Assembly (NCBI RefSeq): GCF_013337685.1
Contig: NZ_SUQN01000004.1
Span: 124,001-188,000 of the forward strand
Source of the DNA: Citrobacter gillenii
GTDB taxonomy: Bacteria > Pseudomonadota > Gammaproteobacteria > Enterobacterales > Enterobacteriaceae
Direction of reading: 5' to 3'
DNA: 64,000 bases
The position numbers and the translations under genes are program-made. Below the pieces are notes generated by a model that did not search any database, had not been told where the DNA came from, and saw nothing but the letters and a program-made list of their open reading frames with translations. Of the stretch, positions 55,093 through 64,000 are shown piece after piece. How positions within the stretch are numbered: position 1 is the stretch's first letter; every line of letters begins with the position of its first letter.

Positions 55093-58000
55093 TTACGCCT
55101 TCTCGATGTTAACTAAAAACGCTTTGTATTCCGGCGTTTGCGAGTTTGCATCACCGACATTTGGTGTCAGGGTGTTGGCGATAAAGCCTTTACGCGCGAC
55201 TCCTTCAAAGCCCCAGTGAATCGGGATCCCCACCGTCTCTACCTGCTGACCGTTGACGTTCAGCGAGCGCAGACGACGCGTCACCACCGCAACCGCACGA
55301 ATGAACCCGCGCTTGCTGCTGACTTTCACGTGATCGCCGTTGGCAATCCCTTTCGCCGCCGCCAGCGTTTCGCTGATTTCCACAAACTGCTCTGGCTGGG
55401 CAATCGCATTCAACAACGCGTGCTTGGTCCAGGTGTGGAAATGTTCGGTCAGACGATAGGTCGTACCAACATATGGGAAGTCATTCTTGTTCCCCATACG
55501 TAACGCATCCGCTTCGTACAAACGTGCTGCCGGGTTAGAGATGACGTTCGGGTGCAGCGGGTTTGTACCCAGCGGCGTTTCCATCGGCTCGTAGTGTTCC
55601 GGGAACGGCCCTTCCGCCAGCTTGTCGATGGCGAACAGACGACCCAGACCTTCCGGTTGCATGATAAACGGATTGGTCGCGCTACCTGGCGGTGCGTTGT
55701 TGAAGTCCGGGATATCGTTACCCGTCCACTTCGTTCCGTTCCACTTGATCAGCATACGCTTCGGATCCCACGGTTTACCCTGCGGATCGACCGATGCGCG
55801 GTTATACAGCACGCGGCGGTTCAGTGGCCATGCCCATGCCCAACCCAGCGTATTCCCCAGCCCTGACGGGTCAGAGTTATCGCGGTTAGCCATCTGGTTG
55901 CCCTGCTCGGTCCAGCTACCGGTGTAAATCCAGCAGGAGGATGCCGTGGTACCGTCATCACGCAGCAGCGCAAAGCTGTTCAGCAACTGGCCTTTCTTCG
56001 CAACCAGCACGCCGTTGGCATCATAGAGATCTTCCAGCGCATAGCCGTTGTTCTCCTTCGCCACTTCTTCTGAATGCGGTTCGTCCGGCTGCTTGTAGCT
56101 CCAGCTCATTTTCAGTACTGGTTCTACGCCTTTACCACCTTCAGTGCGATACATATTGCGCAGACGATGGTAAATACCGGCCAGAATTTCGCCGTCATTG
56201 CGCGCTTCGCCCGGTGCATCCTGACCTTTCCAGTGCCACTGCAGCCAGCGTCCGGAGTTGGCAATGGAGCCGTCTTCTTCCGCAAAGCAGGTTGATGGCA
56301 GACGGAACACTTCGGTCTGGATAGTCGACGGATCGACATCGTTCGATTCGCCATGGTTTTGCCAGAACGTTGAGGTTTCTGTCACCAGCGGATCGATAAC
56401 CACCAGATACTTCAGTTTGCTCAGCGACTGCACCACTTTGTTTTTGTCCGGGAAGGACGCAACCGGGTTAAAGCCCTGACAGATGTAGCCGGTGACTTTC
56501 CCGCTATCCATCATGTTGAAGTATTTAATGACGTCGTAGGACTGATCCCACTTCGGCAGCCAGTTAAAGCCCCAGTCATTGTCTTTCTGCGCCGCATCGC
56601 CGTAGAAAGATTTCATCAGGCTAACGAAGAACTTAGGATAGTTACCCCAGTAGTTCACCTGATCGGCCAGCGTTGCTTTTGGCGTATTCGCCGTCAGATA
56701 CGTTTGCAGATCGGTCTGTTTCTCAGACGGCAGCGTCAGATAGCCCGGCAGGCTGGTAGACAGCAGACCTAAGTCGGTTAACCCCTGAATGTTGGAGTGA
56801 CCGCGCAAAGCGTTGACGCCGCCACCGGCCATCCCCATGTTACCCAACAGCAACTGGATCATCGCCATGGTGCGGATGTTCTGCGCGCCCACGGTATGCT
56901 GAGTCCAGCCCAGTGCGTACAGGAAGGTGGTGGTACGATCGGCCGCGCTGGTAGAGGCCAGCACTTCACACACTTTCAGGAAGTCGGCTTTTGGCGTACC
57001 GCAGATGTTTTCCACCACGTCCGGCGTATAGCGGGAAACGTGCTGTTTCAGCAAGTTCCAGACACAGCGCGGATGGGACAGCGTTTCATCGCGTTTGGCG
57101 TAGCCGTTTTCATCGAACTGGTAGTTCCACGACGATTTATCGTATTGACGTTTTTCTGCGTCGTAGCCGCTGAACAGACCATCTTCGAAAGCAAAATCAT
57201 CCCGCACCAGCAGGCTGGCGTTGGTATAGTGCTTAACGTATTCAGCGTTAATTTTGTTGTTTTCAATCAGGTACAGCAACACACCGGAAAGGAACGTAAT
57301 GTCCGTACCGGAACGAATCGGCGCGTAAATATCCGCGACGGAGGCTGTACGTGTAAAACGGGGATCGACAACAATCAGCGTGGCATCATTGTTGTTCTTG
57401 GCTTCCATCGCCCAGCGGAATCCCACCGGATGTGCTTCAGCGGCGTTACCGCCCATCACCATCACGACGTTAGCGTTTTTGATATCAACCCAGTGGTTGG
57501 TCATCGCACCGCGACCAAATGTTGGAGCAAGACTTGCTACCGTTGGTCCGTGTCAGACGCGCGCCTGGTTATCTACCGCCAGCATGCCGAGTGAGCGCAC
57601 AAATTTTTGCGTCAGCATGCCAGTTTCATTACTTGCCGCAGATGCGCACAGCATCCCGGTTGAAAGCCAGCGGTTTACCGTTACGCCCTGCTCATTCTTC
57701 TCAATGAAGTTGGCGTCACGGTCAGCTTTCATTAATTTTGCAATGCGGGTGAATGCTTCATCCCAGCTAATGCGCTGCCATTTATCGGAACCCGGTGCAC
57801 GATATTCAGGATAACGTAAACGGTTTTCACTGTGTACGTAGTCCAGCAATCCTGCGCCCTTCGGACATAATGCCCCACGGCTCACCGGATGATCCGGATC
57901 CCCCTCGATATGGTAAATCGATTCTTTGGCATTTTTTGCTCCATCACCCAGGCTATACATTAATAGCCCGCAACCTACGGAACAGTATGTGCAGGTGTTT

Positions 58001-58140
58001 CGGATCTCTTTCGCGCGTATCAGCTTGTAATTTCGCGCCTGAGCCAGAGCCATCTTGGGTGCAAAACCCAGTGCGGCTACCGTTGTTCCCGCCATACCGC
58101 CCGCGCAGATTTTAAAGAATTGTCTGCGGCTGACGTCCAT
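55093..58140 (-). CDS. fdnG: Formate dehydrogenase-N catalytic subunit (selenocysteine, Tat-exported)
   Basis: 1015 codons from the ATG at 58140, read through an in-frame TGA at 57555-57553 that encodes selenocysteine (context [14 protein letters not shown], residue 196). A twin-arginine signal [20 protein letters not shown] directs export of the folded enzyme. The N-terminal iron-sulfur motif is [15 protein letters not shown]; molybdopterin-binding segments follow. It oxidises formate in the periplasm to feed nitrate respiration with FdnHI. Length equals E. coli FdnG. Apparent splitting into two frames is due to the recoded stop, not a mutation. Confidence 0.98.
57513..57548 (-). promoter_or_regulatory. 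SECIS hairpin of fdnG
   Basis: Directly downstream of the recoded TGA on the minus strand: outer stem GACCAA/TTGGTC and inner stem AGCAAG/CTTGCT. This is the position required for SelB-dependent insertion of selenocysteine in bacteria. Confidence 0.8.
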
Positions 58141-58260
58141 TGCTTTCCTCTTTTTTGCAGGGATGCGTACACTGGCACCTTCTCGTTGCACTAAAGCGGC
58201 AGCTTGAAAGGTGATGTGTACAACTTCGCGACGAAACTAACAGCTATATCCATAAATTTT

Positions 58261-58274
58261 TTGCGTCAAATCAA
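58261..58274 (-). promoter_or_regulatory. FNR-like site upstream of fdnG
   Basis: Minus-strand TTGATTTGACGCAA fits TTGATNNNNATCAA in its first half and partly in the second. It is about 127 bp upstream of fdnG, in line with FNR-dependent anaerobic activation of fdn in E. coli. NarL heptamers are expected nearby but I cannot place them confidently. Confidence 0.55.
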
Positions 58275-58428
58275 TAACGAAACGGTTCCGCTACTAAATA
58301 GTGCAGTTTATTTAACCCTCATACCCACAAGGGGTTAGCCAAAAGCTAATTCGTTAGCGTGCTACGACCTAAAAGTGCTATACATTTCAGCTCCATTTTT
58401 TTGCCAGTACTATGGACAGACAAACCGA

Positions 58429-59310
58429 ATGACAAAACAAAAAGCAACGTTGATTGGGCTTATCGCCATCATACTCTGGAGCACCATGGTTGGGCTGATC
58501 CGTGGCGTTAGCGAGGGACTGGGGCCTGCAGGCGGCGCTGCCATGATCTTTTCTTTAAGCGGTCTGCTGCTAATATTCACCGTGGGCTTCCCGAATATCC
58601 GTCAGTTTCCTGTTCGCTATTTAATCGCCGGCAGCGTACTGTTCGTTAGCTATGAAATATGTTTAGCGTTAGCGCTGGGCTATGCCGCCACCCGCCACCA
58701 GGCGATTGAGGTCGGTATGGTTAATTATCTCTGGCCCAGCCTGACCATATTGTTTGCGATATTATTTAATGGTCAAAAAACAACCTGGCTGGTTATCCCC
58801 GGATTAATCGTGGCATTGACCGGCGTTTGCTGGGTATTAGGTGGAGATAATGGACTTAACTTAGGTGAAATTGTCAGCAACGTCGCCAGTAGCCCGCTCA
58901 GTTATTTTCTCGCTTTTCTTGGCGCATTTATCTGGGCGACCTATTGCACTGTGACCAATAAATATGCAAAAGGCTTTAACGGCATCACCGTGTTCGTTTT
59001 ACTGACGGCCACCAGTTTGTGGATTTATTATTTTATTACGCCACAACCTGAGATGGTATTCAGCACGCCGGTGACCATTAAACTGTTTACCGCCGCATTA
59101 ACCTTAGGATTTGCCTATGCAGCGTGGAATATCGGTATCCTGCACGGGAATGTCACGGTTATGGCCGTTGGCTCTTATTTCACACCGGTCCTCTCTTCAG
59201 CACTTGCCGCCGTGCTGCTGAGCGCCCCGCTGTCATTTTCGTTCTGGCAAGGTGCACTGATGGTCTGCGCTGGCTCTTTGCTGTGCTGGCTGGCAACACG
59301 CCGCGCCTGA
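58429..59310 (+). CDS. yddG: Aromatic amino acid exporter YddG
   Basis: 293 residues from the ATG at 58429; the longer open frame would add 18 unlikely residues. Ten hydrophobic helices of the EamA/DMT type: LIGLIAIILWSTMVGLIRGV, IEVGMVNYLWPSLTILFAIL, LGAFIWATYCTVTNKYAKGF and VMAVGSYFTPVLSSALAAVL. E. coli YddG exports aromatic amino acids and paraquat is handled with OmpD in Salmonella; an ompD-type porin gene follows here. Divergent from fdnG. Confidence 0.95.
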   Translation: MTKQKATLIGLIAIILWSTMVGLIRGVSEGLGPAGGAAMIFSLSGLLLIFTVGFPNIRQFPVRYLIAGSVLFVSYEICLALALGYAATRHQAIEVGMVNYLWPSLTILFAILFNGQKTTWLVIPGLIVALTGVCWVLGGDNGLNLGEIVSNVASSPLSYFLAFLGAFIWATYCTVTNKYAKGFNGITVFVLLTATSLWIYYFITPQPEMVFSTPVTIKLFTAALTLGFAYAAWNIGILHGNVTVMAVGSYFTPVLSSALAAVLLSAPLSFSFWQGALMVCAGSLLCWLATRRA

Positions 59311-59770
59311 AAAAAGACGCCGGGTGGAGCCTAAAAACGAAGTCCGGTTATATTATCGTCACATTAATGGATATTTATTGTTCATTCTGCTTGTGTTTTA
59401 TGTTTTATTTTGTTTAATTAAATGTTAAATATATGGTAATTAATTAACCCATGAAAATATTGCATGGTTATCTATATCCCTCTAAATGTATATATTACAC
59501 ATGCGTAATTAACGCTAATTAAACCATAGTCAGCATAATAGTTCCTTGTGTAAATATACCCATATCGATAAATCACATATTACGACTAATATAATCAGTT
59601 GTATTAAGTAGATCTAGATCACACAACTTCAAATATTCTGCAATATTATGAAACTTATTATTGAACTCATACCACAAGGTCATTTAAAAATAGTTCGCCA
59701 TTGACGAACCCCTTCGTTTAGCAATGGTTTAGGAATCACACCAAGAAGAAAATTATAAGGATTATTTAGA
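59311..59770. promoter_or_regulatory. Porin promoter region
   Basis: 460 bp, very AT-rich, without a gene. It should hold the promoter and 5' leader of the ompD-type gene; AAGGATTATTTAG precedes its ATG. A long leader would suit small-RNA control, as is known for Salmonella ompD, but no pairing site was identified here. Confidence 0.5.
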
Positions 59771-60850
59771 ATGAAACTTAAATTAGTTGCAGTGGCAGTG
59801 ACTTCCCTGTTGGCAGCAGGTGCGGTAAACGCAGCTGAGGTATATAACAAAGACGGCAACAAACTGGATCTGTACGGTAAAGTTCACGCTCAGCATTACT
59901 TCTCTGACGACAACGGCAGCGATGGCGACAAAACTTACGCACGTATGGGCTTCAAAGGCGAAACCCAGATCAACGACCAGTTGGTTGGTTATGGCCAGTG
60001 GGAATACGAATTTAAAGGCAACCGTTCTGAAAGTCAGGGTTCCGAAGCAGACAAAACCCGTCTGGCATTCGCTGGCCTGAAATTCGCTGAATACGGTTCT
60101 TTCGACTACGGCCGTAACTACGGCGTAGCTTACGACATCGGCGCATGGACCGACGTTCTGCCTGAGTTCGGTGGTGATACCTGGACCCAGACTGACGTGT
60201 TCATGACCCAGCGTGCTACCGGCGTTGCAACCTACCGTAACACCGACTTCTTCGGTCTGGTTGAAGGTCTGAACTTTGCCGCGCAGTACCAGGGTAAAAA
60301 TGACCGTAGCGACGTTCAAGAAGCGAATGGCGACGGTTTCGGTCTGTCTACCACTTATGAGTACGAAGGCTTCGGTGTAGGTGCAACCTATGCGAAATCT
60401 GACCGTACCGACGAGCAGAACAACCGTAACAACATCTTCAAAGCTAATGGTGAAAACGCTGAAGTATGGGCTGCTGGCCTGAAATATGATGCGAACAACA
60501 TCTACCTGGCAACCACATACTCTGAAACCCGCAACATGACCACTTATGGTTCCAACGTTGCCGGTATCGCTGAGAAAGCGCAGAACTTTGAAGCTGTGGC
60601 TCAGTACCAGTTCGACTTCGGTCTGCGTCCGTCCATCGCTTACCTGAAATCCAAAGGTAAAGACATTGCCGTCTTCGGCGACCAGGATCTGGTTGAATAC
60701 GTAGACCTGGGTGCGACCTACTACTTCAACAAAAACATGTCCACCTTCGTTGATTACAAAATCAACCTGCTGGATGACAACAACTTCACACGTATTGCTG
60801 GTGTAAGCACCGACAACGTTGTGGCTGTTGGCCTGAACTACCAGTTCTAA
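59771..60850 (+). CDS. ompD: OmpC/OmpF-family outer-membrane porin, OmpD-type
   Basis: 359 residues with signal peptide [21 protein letters not shown] and mature start [20 protein letters not shown]. Sixteen-strand trimeric porin pattern with loop 3 segment [20 protein letters not shown] (PEFGGD constriction) and a final strand [10 protein letters not shown] ending in Phe. It is closest in memory to Salmonella OmpD (E. coli NmpC) in sequence and in its place beside yddG. Diffusion pore for small hydrophilic solutes. A terminator follows. Confidence 0.9.
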   Translation: MKLKLVAVAVTSLLAAGAVNAAEVYNKDGNKLDLYGKVHAQHYFSDDNGSDGDKTYARMGFKGETQINDQLVGYGQWEYEFKGNRSESQGSEADKTRLAFAGLKFAEYGSFDYGRNYGVAYDIGAWTDVLPEFGGDTWTQTDVFMTQRATGVATYRNTDFFGLVEGLNFAAQYQGKNDRSDVQEANGDGFGLSTTYEYEGFGVGATYAKSDRTDEQNNRNNIFKANGENAEVWAAGLKYDANNIYLATTYSETRNMTTYGSNVAGIAEKAQNFEAVAQYQFDFGLRPSIAYLKSKGKDIAVFGDQDLVEYVDLGATYYFNKNMSTFVDYKINLLDDNNFTRIAGVSTDNVVAVGLNYQF

Positions 60851-60870
60851 TTTTGTTGTAAGTGAAATAC

Positions 60871-60900
60871 AAAGCCAGTCCTCTACGGGCTGGCTTTTTC
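60871..60900 (+). terminator. Terminator of the porin gene
   Basis: AAAGCCAG...CTGGCTTTTT hairpin with inner GTCC/GGGC contacts and a run of five T, 20 bp past the stop. Confidence 0.9.
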
Positions 60901-60933
60901 TCTTGAAGTAGACTCGGTCATAAGGAGTATGAC

Positions 60934-61374
60934 GTGCAGACGTTCACAGGTCGTTGTCTTTGCGGACAAAGTCATTTTACCGTTAACGTCGACATGCTTG
61001 ATGTCTATGCCTGCCACTGCACGCTGTGCCAGAAGTGGTCTGGCGGCATCGCCATGTATCTGGAAGCCAGCGGTCATCCGCTGATGTCGCCAGAATCTGC
61101 GGAACCTTCGCACTTTCCTTCTTCAAATCGTGGTGAACGTTTCTTCTGTTCCGGTTGCGGGTGCCCGCTGTGGTTTACGCTGACCGACAGCGAACGCTAC
61201 TTTATTCCGTGGACATTGCTGGAACTGAACGAAGTAGACCGCCGCCGCCTGATTTTAGCGGCAGAGATCTACACCGAAACACAGCCTGCGTTCTGGAGAC
61301 TGACGGGGCAATACGCTCGACTGAGTGGAAAAGAAGTCGAAGAGATGGATTACCCCTGCCATTTAGCCCACTAG
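60934..61374 (+). CDS. GFA-family (Mss4-like, glutathione-dependent formaldehyde-activating type) protein
   Basis: 146 residues. Zinc-binding cysteine patterns GRCLCGQSHF, YACHCTLCQKWSGG and FFCSGCGCPLWF define the GFA/CENP-V fold. The founder accelerates formaldehyde-glutathione conjugation, but most relatives are uncharacterised, so the reaction is open. GTG-near upstream GGAG site; the ATG-type start at 60934 is GTG (TGACGTGCAG). Its stop codon abuts the convergent smvA stop with no gap. Confidence 0.85.
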   Translation: MQTFTGRCLCGQSHFTVNVDMLDVYACHCTLCQKWSGGIAMYLEASGHPLMSPESAEPSHFPSSNRGERFFCSGCGCPLWFTLTDSERYFIPWTLLELNEVDRRRLILAAEIYTETQPAFWRLTGQYARLSGKEVEEMDYPCHLAH

Positions 61375-62862
61375 TTATTGCTGTTTCACTTTTGCCAGAC
61401 TGAACCACATTCCTACCGCCAGGACGATCAGCATGCTGCCCGCGCTGCTCAATGCCACGCTATGCGACCAGGTAAAGGCGTCTCTGGCGGCCGTCAACAG
61501 CGCCTCACTGAGTGAGGGCGGAAGCGAGTGCGCCAGCTGTACCGCTTCCCCCATCGATGATGAGGCGCGCTCAAGCTCCTGCGGGTTAAGTCCTGCAGGC
61601 GGCAGAATTGACGCGGAAAAACTGCGGCTTAGCAGTAAACCAAAAATCGCGATCCCCAGACCCGCACCCAACTCGTAGGCCATGGTTTCGATAGCCCCGG
61701 CAGCGGCCGCTTTTTCTGCGGGTGCCGCCGCCATAATGGCCGCCGTGGAGGCTAACAGCGCGCTGGCGGCACTGAAGCCCAACAGGGCCATTAATATCCA
61801 GGCCTGGATCTGCTGGGTGCTAAAATCGGTCATCGCCAGCCCATAGAAGCTGACGGCACTCAGCGCCATGCCCGCGGTAGCCACGCAACGTAGTCCCAGG
61901 CGCGATACCAGCATCCCGGCAATCGGCCCGCTGAATCCACTGGCCAGCATCACTGGCAGCATAAAGAGACCCGCCTGATACGGTGTTAATCCGTGCACAA
62001 ACTGCAGTTCCTGGGCCATTAATAGTTCAAAGCCTACCAGGGTTATCATCGCAGTCATTGCCATGACAACGCCGCTTAAGATAATGCGATGGGTAAACAG
62101 TCGCATATCGATCATCGGGCGCGATGCGGCAAGCTGGATGCGCACGAACTGCCCCAGCAGTAAAGCGCCCACCAACAGCGTCAGCACAATCACGCCCGTC
62201 GCGATGTGTCCCTTCAGCGCCGTTTTCGCGCTATACACCAGCAGCAGAATGGCGACAATCAGCATAATCGCATGACCGAAATTTAATGACTGATCGCGAC
62301 GACCGGTTTGGCGCGGAACGTAACGCGCGGTCAATGCCATCACCACTAACACAATCGGCACATTGATTAAGAATACAGAACCCCAATAGAAGTGCTCCAG
62401 CAGCATACCGCCAACCAGCGGACCAAATGCTGCCCCGCCGGAACCGACCGCCGCCCAGACGCCAAGCGCCATATTACGGTGGCGCTGTTCAGCAAAGGTC
62501 GCACGAATACCGGCCAGCGTCGCCGGGACGATCATTGCCGCACCAATTGCCAGCACGGCGCGCGTGGCGATAAGCCATCCGGCGGTATGGGCAAAGGCTG
62601 CAGCCAGCGAGGCCAGACCAAACAGGCCTCCGCCCAACAGCAGCAGGCGTTTAAAGCCAATGCGATCGCCCAGTGCCCCCATCGGCAGCACCATCCCTGC
62701 CATCACCAGGGAATAAATATCAATGATCCACAGCAGCTCGTTACCACTGGCACCCAGCGTCATACTCAGCGTGGGCGCGGCAACGTGCAGCACCGTTGCA
62801 TCAATCGCAACAGGGATGTAGACTAGCACAATAATCACTAACGTTAACCACTGACGAAACAT
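61375..62862 (-). CDS. smvA: SmvA-type MFS multidrug efflux pump
   Basis: 495 residues from the ATG at 62862 with GGGAG upstream; the open frame extends 25 codons into the operator region. Fourteen-helix DHA2 major-facilitator exporter: VYIPVAIDATVLHVAAPTLS, GDRIGFKRLLLLGGGLFGLA, and the motif-C-like GSGGAAFGPLVGGMLLEHFY. Salmonella and Klebsiella SmvA export methyl viologen and cationic biocides; substrates here are inferred from that. Divergent from its TetR regulator and located near ompD as in Salmonella. Confidence 0.92.
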   Translation of the reverse strand: MFRQWLTLVIIVLVYIPVAIDATVLHVAAPTLSMTLGASGNELLWIIDIYSLVMAGMVLPMGALGDRIGFKRLLLLGGGLFGLASLAAAFAHTAGWLIATRAVLAIGAAMIVPATLAGIRATFAEQRHRNMALGVWAAVGSGGAAFGPLVGGMLLEHFYWGSVFLINVPIVLVVMALTARYVPRQTGRRDQSLNFGHAIMLIVAILLLVYSAKTALKGHIATGVIVLTLLVGALLLGQFVRIQLAASRPMIDMRLFTHRIILSGVVMAMTAMITLVGFELLMAQELQFVHGLTPYQAGLFMLPVMLASGFSGPIAGMLVSRLGLRCVATAGMALSAVSFYGLAMTDFSTQQIQAWILMALLGFSAASALLASTAAIMAAAPAEKAAAAGAIETMAYELGAGLGIAIFGLLLSRSFSASILPPAGLNPQELERASSSMGEAVQLAHSLPPSLSEALLTAARDAFTWSHSVALSSAGSMLIVLAVGMWFSLAKVKQQ

Positions 62863-62884
62863 AAAACTCCCTACAAAACTTAAA

Positions 62885-62937
62885 CTGGACACATGTCCAG
62901 CTTTAACGATCCTACGGAAAATTGAACATATGTCCAA
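62885..62937. promoter_or_regulatory. Two palindromic operators in the smvA-smvR gap
   Basis: CTGGACACATGTCCAG (62885-62900) is a perfect 16-bp palindrome and TTGAACATATGTCCAA (62922-62937) a second with one mismatch; they share the TGGACA.ATGTCCA core and are 37 bp apart. Position between divergent pump and TetR genes suggests binding by the TetR protein. Confidence 0.75.
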
Positions 62938-62978
62938 CTTTTTGTTAGACTGCCTTCAACGTAGGTAGAGGGGGATGT

Positions 62979-63557
62979 ATGAGTTATTTGAATCGGGATG
63001 AACGTCGGGAAGTGATCCTGCAGGCGGCAATGCGCGTCGCGCTGGAAGAAGGGTTTAGCGCCATGACGGTACGACGCATTGCAACCGAGGCGAAAGTGGC
63101 GACCGGCCAACTGCATCACCATTTCACGTCAGCCGGTGAGCTTAAGTCTCAGGCGTTTGTTCGTCTGATTCGTACCCTGCTTGATGCGGAACAGGTCAGC
63201 GAAGGTGCGACCTTCCGCGAGCAACTCCACGCTATGCTTGGCAGTGATGACGGCGGGTTTGAGCCGTACATTAAACTCTGGCGAGAAGCGCAGATTCTGG
63301 CTGACAAAGACCCCGAAATCAAAAGCGCTTACCTACTGACCATGCGCATGTGGCATGAAGAAACAACGGCGATCATTCTTCGCGGCCAGCAAGAAGGTGA
63401 GTTTTTGGCCGAACCGGATGCCGCCGACGTCGCCTGGCGCTTGATCGGTCTCGTGTGTGGCCTCGACGGTATGTATGCGCTGGGGATGTCAGAAATGGCG
63501 GATCCGGCCTTTACACGGCATCTGGATCGAATGATTCGTCTGGAGCTGTTTAGTTAA
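62979..63557 (+). CDS. smvR: TetR-family regulator of smvA (SmvR-like)
   Basis: 192 residues. N-terminal TetR helix-turn-helix: AMRVALEEGFSAMTVRRIAT followed by EAKVATGQLHHHFTSAGELK. The C-terminal all-helical ligand and dimer domain contains YIKLWREAQILADKDPEIKS and ends with a helix LDRMIRLELFS. Mutation of the Klebsiella homologue SmvR derepresses smvA. The ATG at 62979 follows a GAGGGGGATGT site. It likely represses both its own gene and smvA through the palindromes. Confidence 0.9.
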   Translation: MSYLNRDERREVILQAAMRVALEEGFSAMTVRRIATEAKVATGQLHHHFTSAGELKSQAFVRLIRTLLDAEQVSEGATFREQLHAMLGSDDGGFEPYIKLWREAQILADKDPEIKSAYLLTMRMWHEETTAIILRGQQEGEFLAEPDAADVAWRLIGLVCGLDGMYALGMSEMADPAFTRHLDRMIRLELFS

Positions 63558-63763
63558 TGTTATTGATACATTAATAATATATCTTTTATATTTACAATTA
63601 GTAACACATAAGCAACGCTTAATTCTCCACTCACTCCGCACTATTGCGCTTTTTTATCTATCCTTTCATTCAATATTCTTAACGCTTTTCAATAATTTCT
63701 AATCAGGGCCAGTACGGCTCTGTATGCGTTTATTTCTTGAACGACGTGCGCATGTGAGGATAA

Positions 63764-64000
63764 TATGTCACCATCAAATGAGAAAAATAATCGTTATCTT
63801 TTAACCGACTGGAAACCAGAAAATGCCGCCTTTTGGGAAAATAAAGGTAAGCATATTGCCCGAAGAAACCTCTGGATATCAGTCAGTTGTCTCCTTCTTG
63901 CGTTCTGTGTCTGGATGCTATTTAGCGCCGTAGCAGTAAACTTAAATAAAATTGGTTTTAATTTCAGCACCGATCAACTTTTTTTATTAACCGCATTACC
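63764..64000 (+). CDS. narU: Nitrate/nitrite transporter NarU, 3' end outside window
   Basis: 79 N-terminal codons only. NEKNNRYLLTDWKPENAAFW followed by ENKGKHIARRNLWISVSCLL and the first transmembrane helix match E. coli NarU, a NarK-type MFS transporter expressed with the narZ operon in stationary phase. GTGAGGA lies before the ATG. The 206-bp gap after smvR holds no gene. Confidence 0.95.

Noticed and set aside
57504..57553. fdnG appears as two separate frames
   Set aside because: The in-frame TGA is the selenocysteine codon of formate dehydrogenase-N, followed by a SECIS hairpin; total length equals the E. coli protein. Not a pseudogene.

Overview
The window is a stretch of enterobacterial chromosome around the replication terminus. 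A dif site that matches the E. coli one as I remember it lies at 1663-1690, flanked by two FtsK-orienting KOPS octamers that both point towards it. Gene order and protein sequences match the E. coli/Salmonella terminus (tam, digH, ddpXABCDF, osmC, sra, maeA, yddM, fdnGHI, yddG, an ompD-type porin, smvA, narU). ompD beside yddG and smvA recalls Salmonella. With the accessory genes, a Citrobacter-like relative seems most likely, but this is inference and the genus cannot be fixed from the sequence alone.

Layout. 1-3.8 kb: the 5' part of tam, a GNAT gene with a small overlapping partner, dif, then a decayed tailed-phage relic holding an intact antitoxin and a beheaded toxin, and a DUF4282 membrane protein. 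3.8-12.6 kb: an accessory small-molecule oxidoreductase/hydrolase cluster (esterase, aldo-keto reductase, zinc alcohol dehydrogenase, carboxymuconolactone-decarboxylase-like lipoprotein, NAD(P)-binding protein, LysR regulators). It is riddled with gene fragments: a hydrolase and a CMD protein joined head to head, a LysR gene missing its middle, a frameshifted cyclophilin-like gene, and an aldo-keto reductase tail. 12.6-13.5 kb: a GNAT-toxin/DUF1778-antitoxin pair with repeated operators. 13.5-18 kb: an alkyl-sulfatase, a Crp-like regulator and a FadL-type porin, probably for uptake and hydrolysis of alkyl sulfates.

18-27.2 kb: the most striking block. It holds a 1775-residue secreted animal-type haem peroxidase with RTX calcium repeats and its own type I exporter (ABC protein and membrane-fusion protein; no outer-membrane gene, so TolC is presumably borrowed), behind an 850-bp leader rich in inverted repeats. 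27.3-33.9 kb: a VF530-like protein, digH, a second Crp-like regulator related to the one at 15.8 kb, a DUF3302/HlyD-like pair, a chemoreceptor and hdeB. 34.2-41.2 kb: an RpiR-type regulator leading a ddpXABCDF operon (D-Ala-D-Ala dipeptidase and dipeptide ABC importer). 41.2-47.9 kb: a LysR gene divergent from a complete 3-hydroxybutyrate/acetoacetate utilisation operon (CoA-transferase A and B, thiolase, 3-hydroxyacyl-CoA dehydrogenase, GntP-family permease, 3-hydroxybutyrate dehydrogenase).

48-64 kb: conserved backbone, osmC, sra, maeA, then an ABC-F protein preceded by a 27-codon leader ORF and RNA segments able to form alternative hairpins (a candidate attenuator). After it come a HigB-YddM toxin-antitoxin pair, the selenocysteine-containing nitrate-inducible formate dehydrogenase fdnGHI, yddG, the porin, a GFA-family protein, smvA with its TetR regulator and paired operators, and the start of narU. 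E. coli's bdm and adhP are absent from their usual positions. No tRNA, rRNA, CRISPR array or intact insertion sequence was seen.
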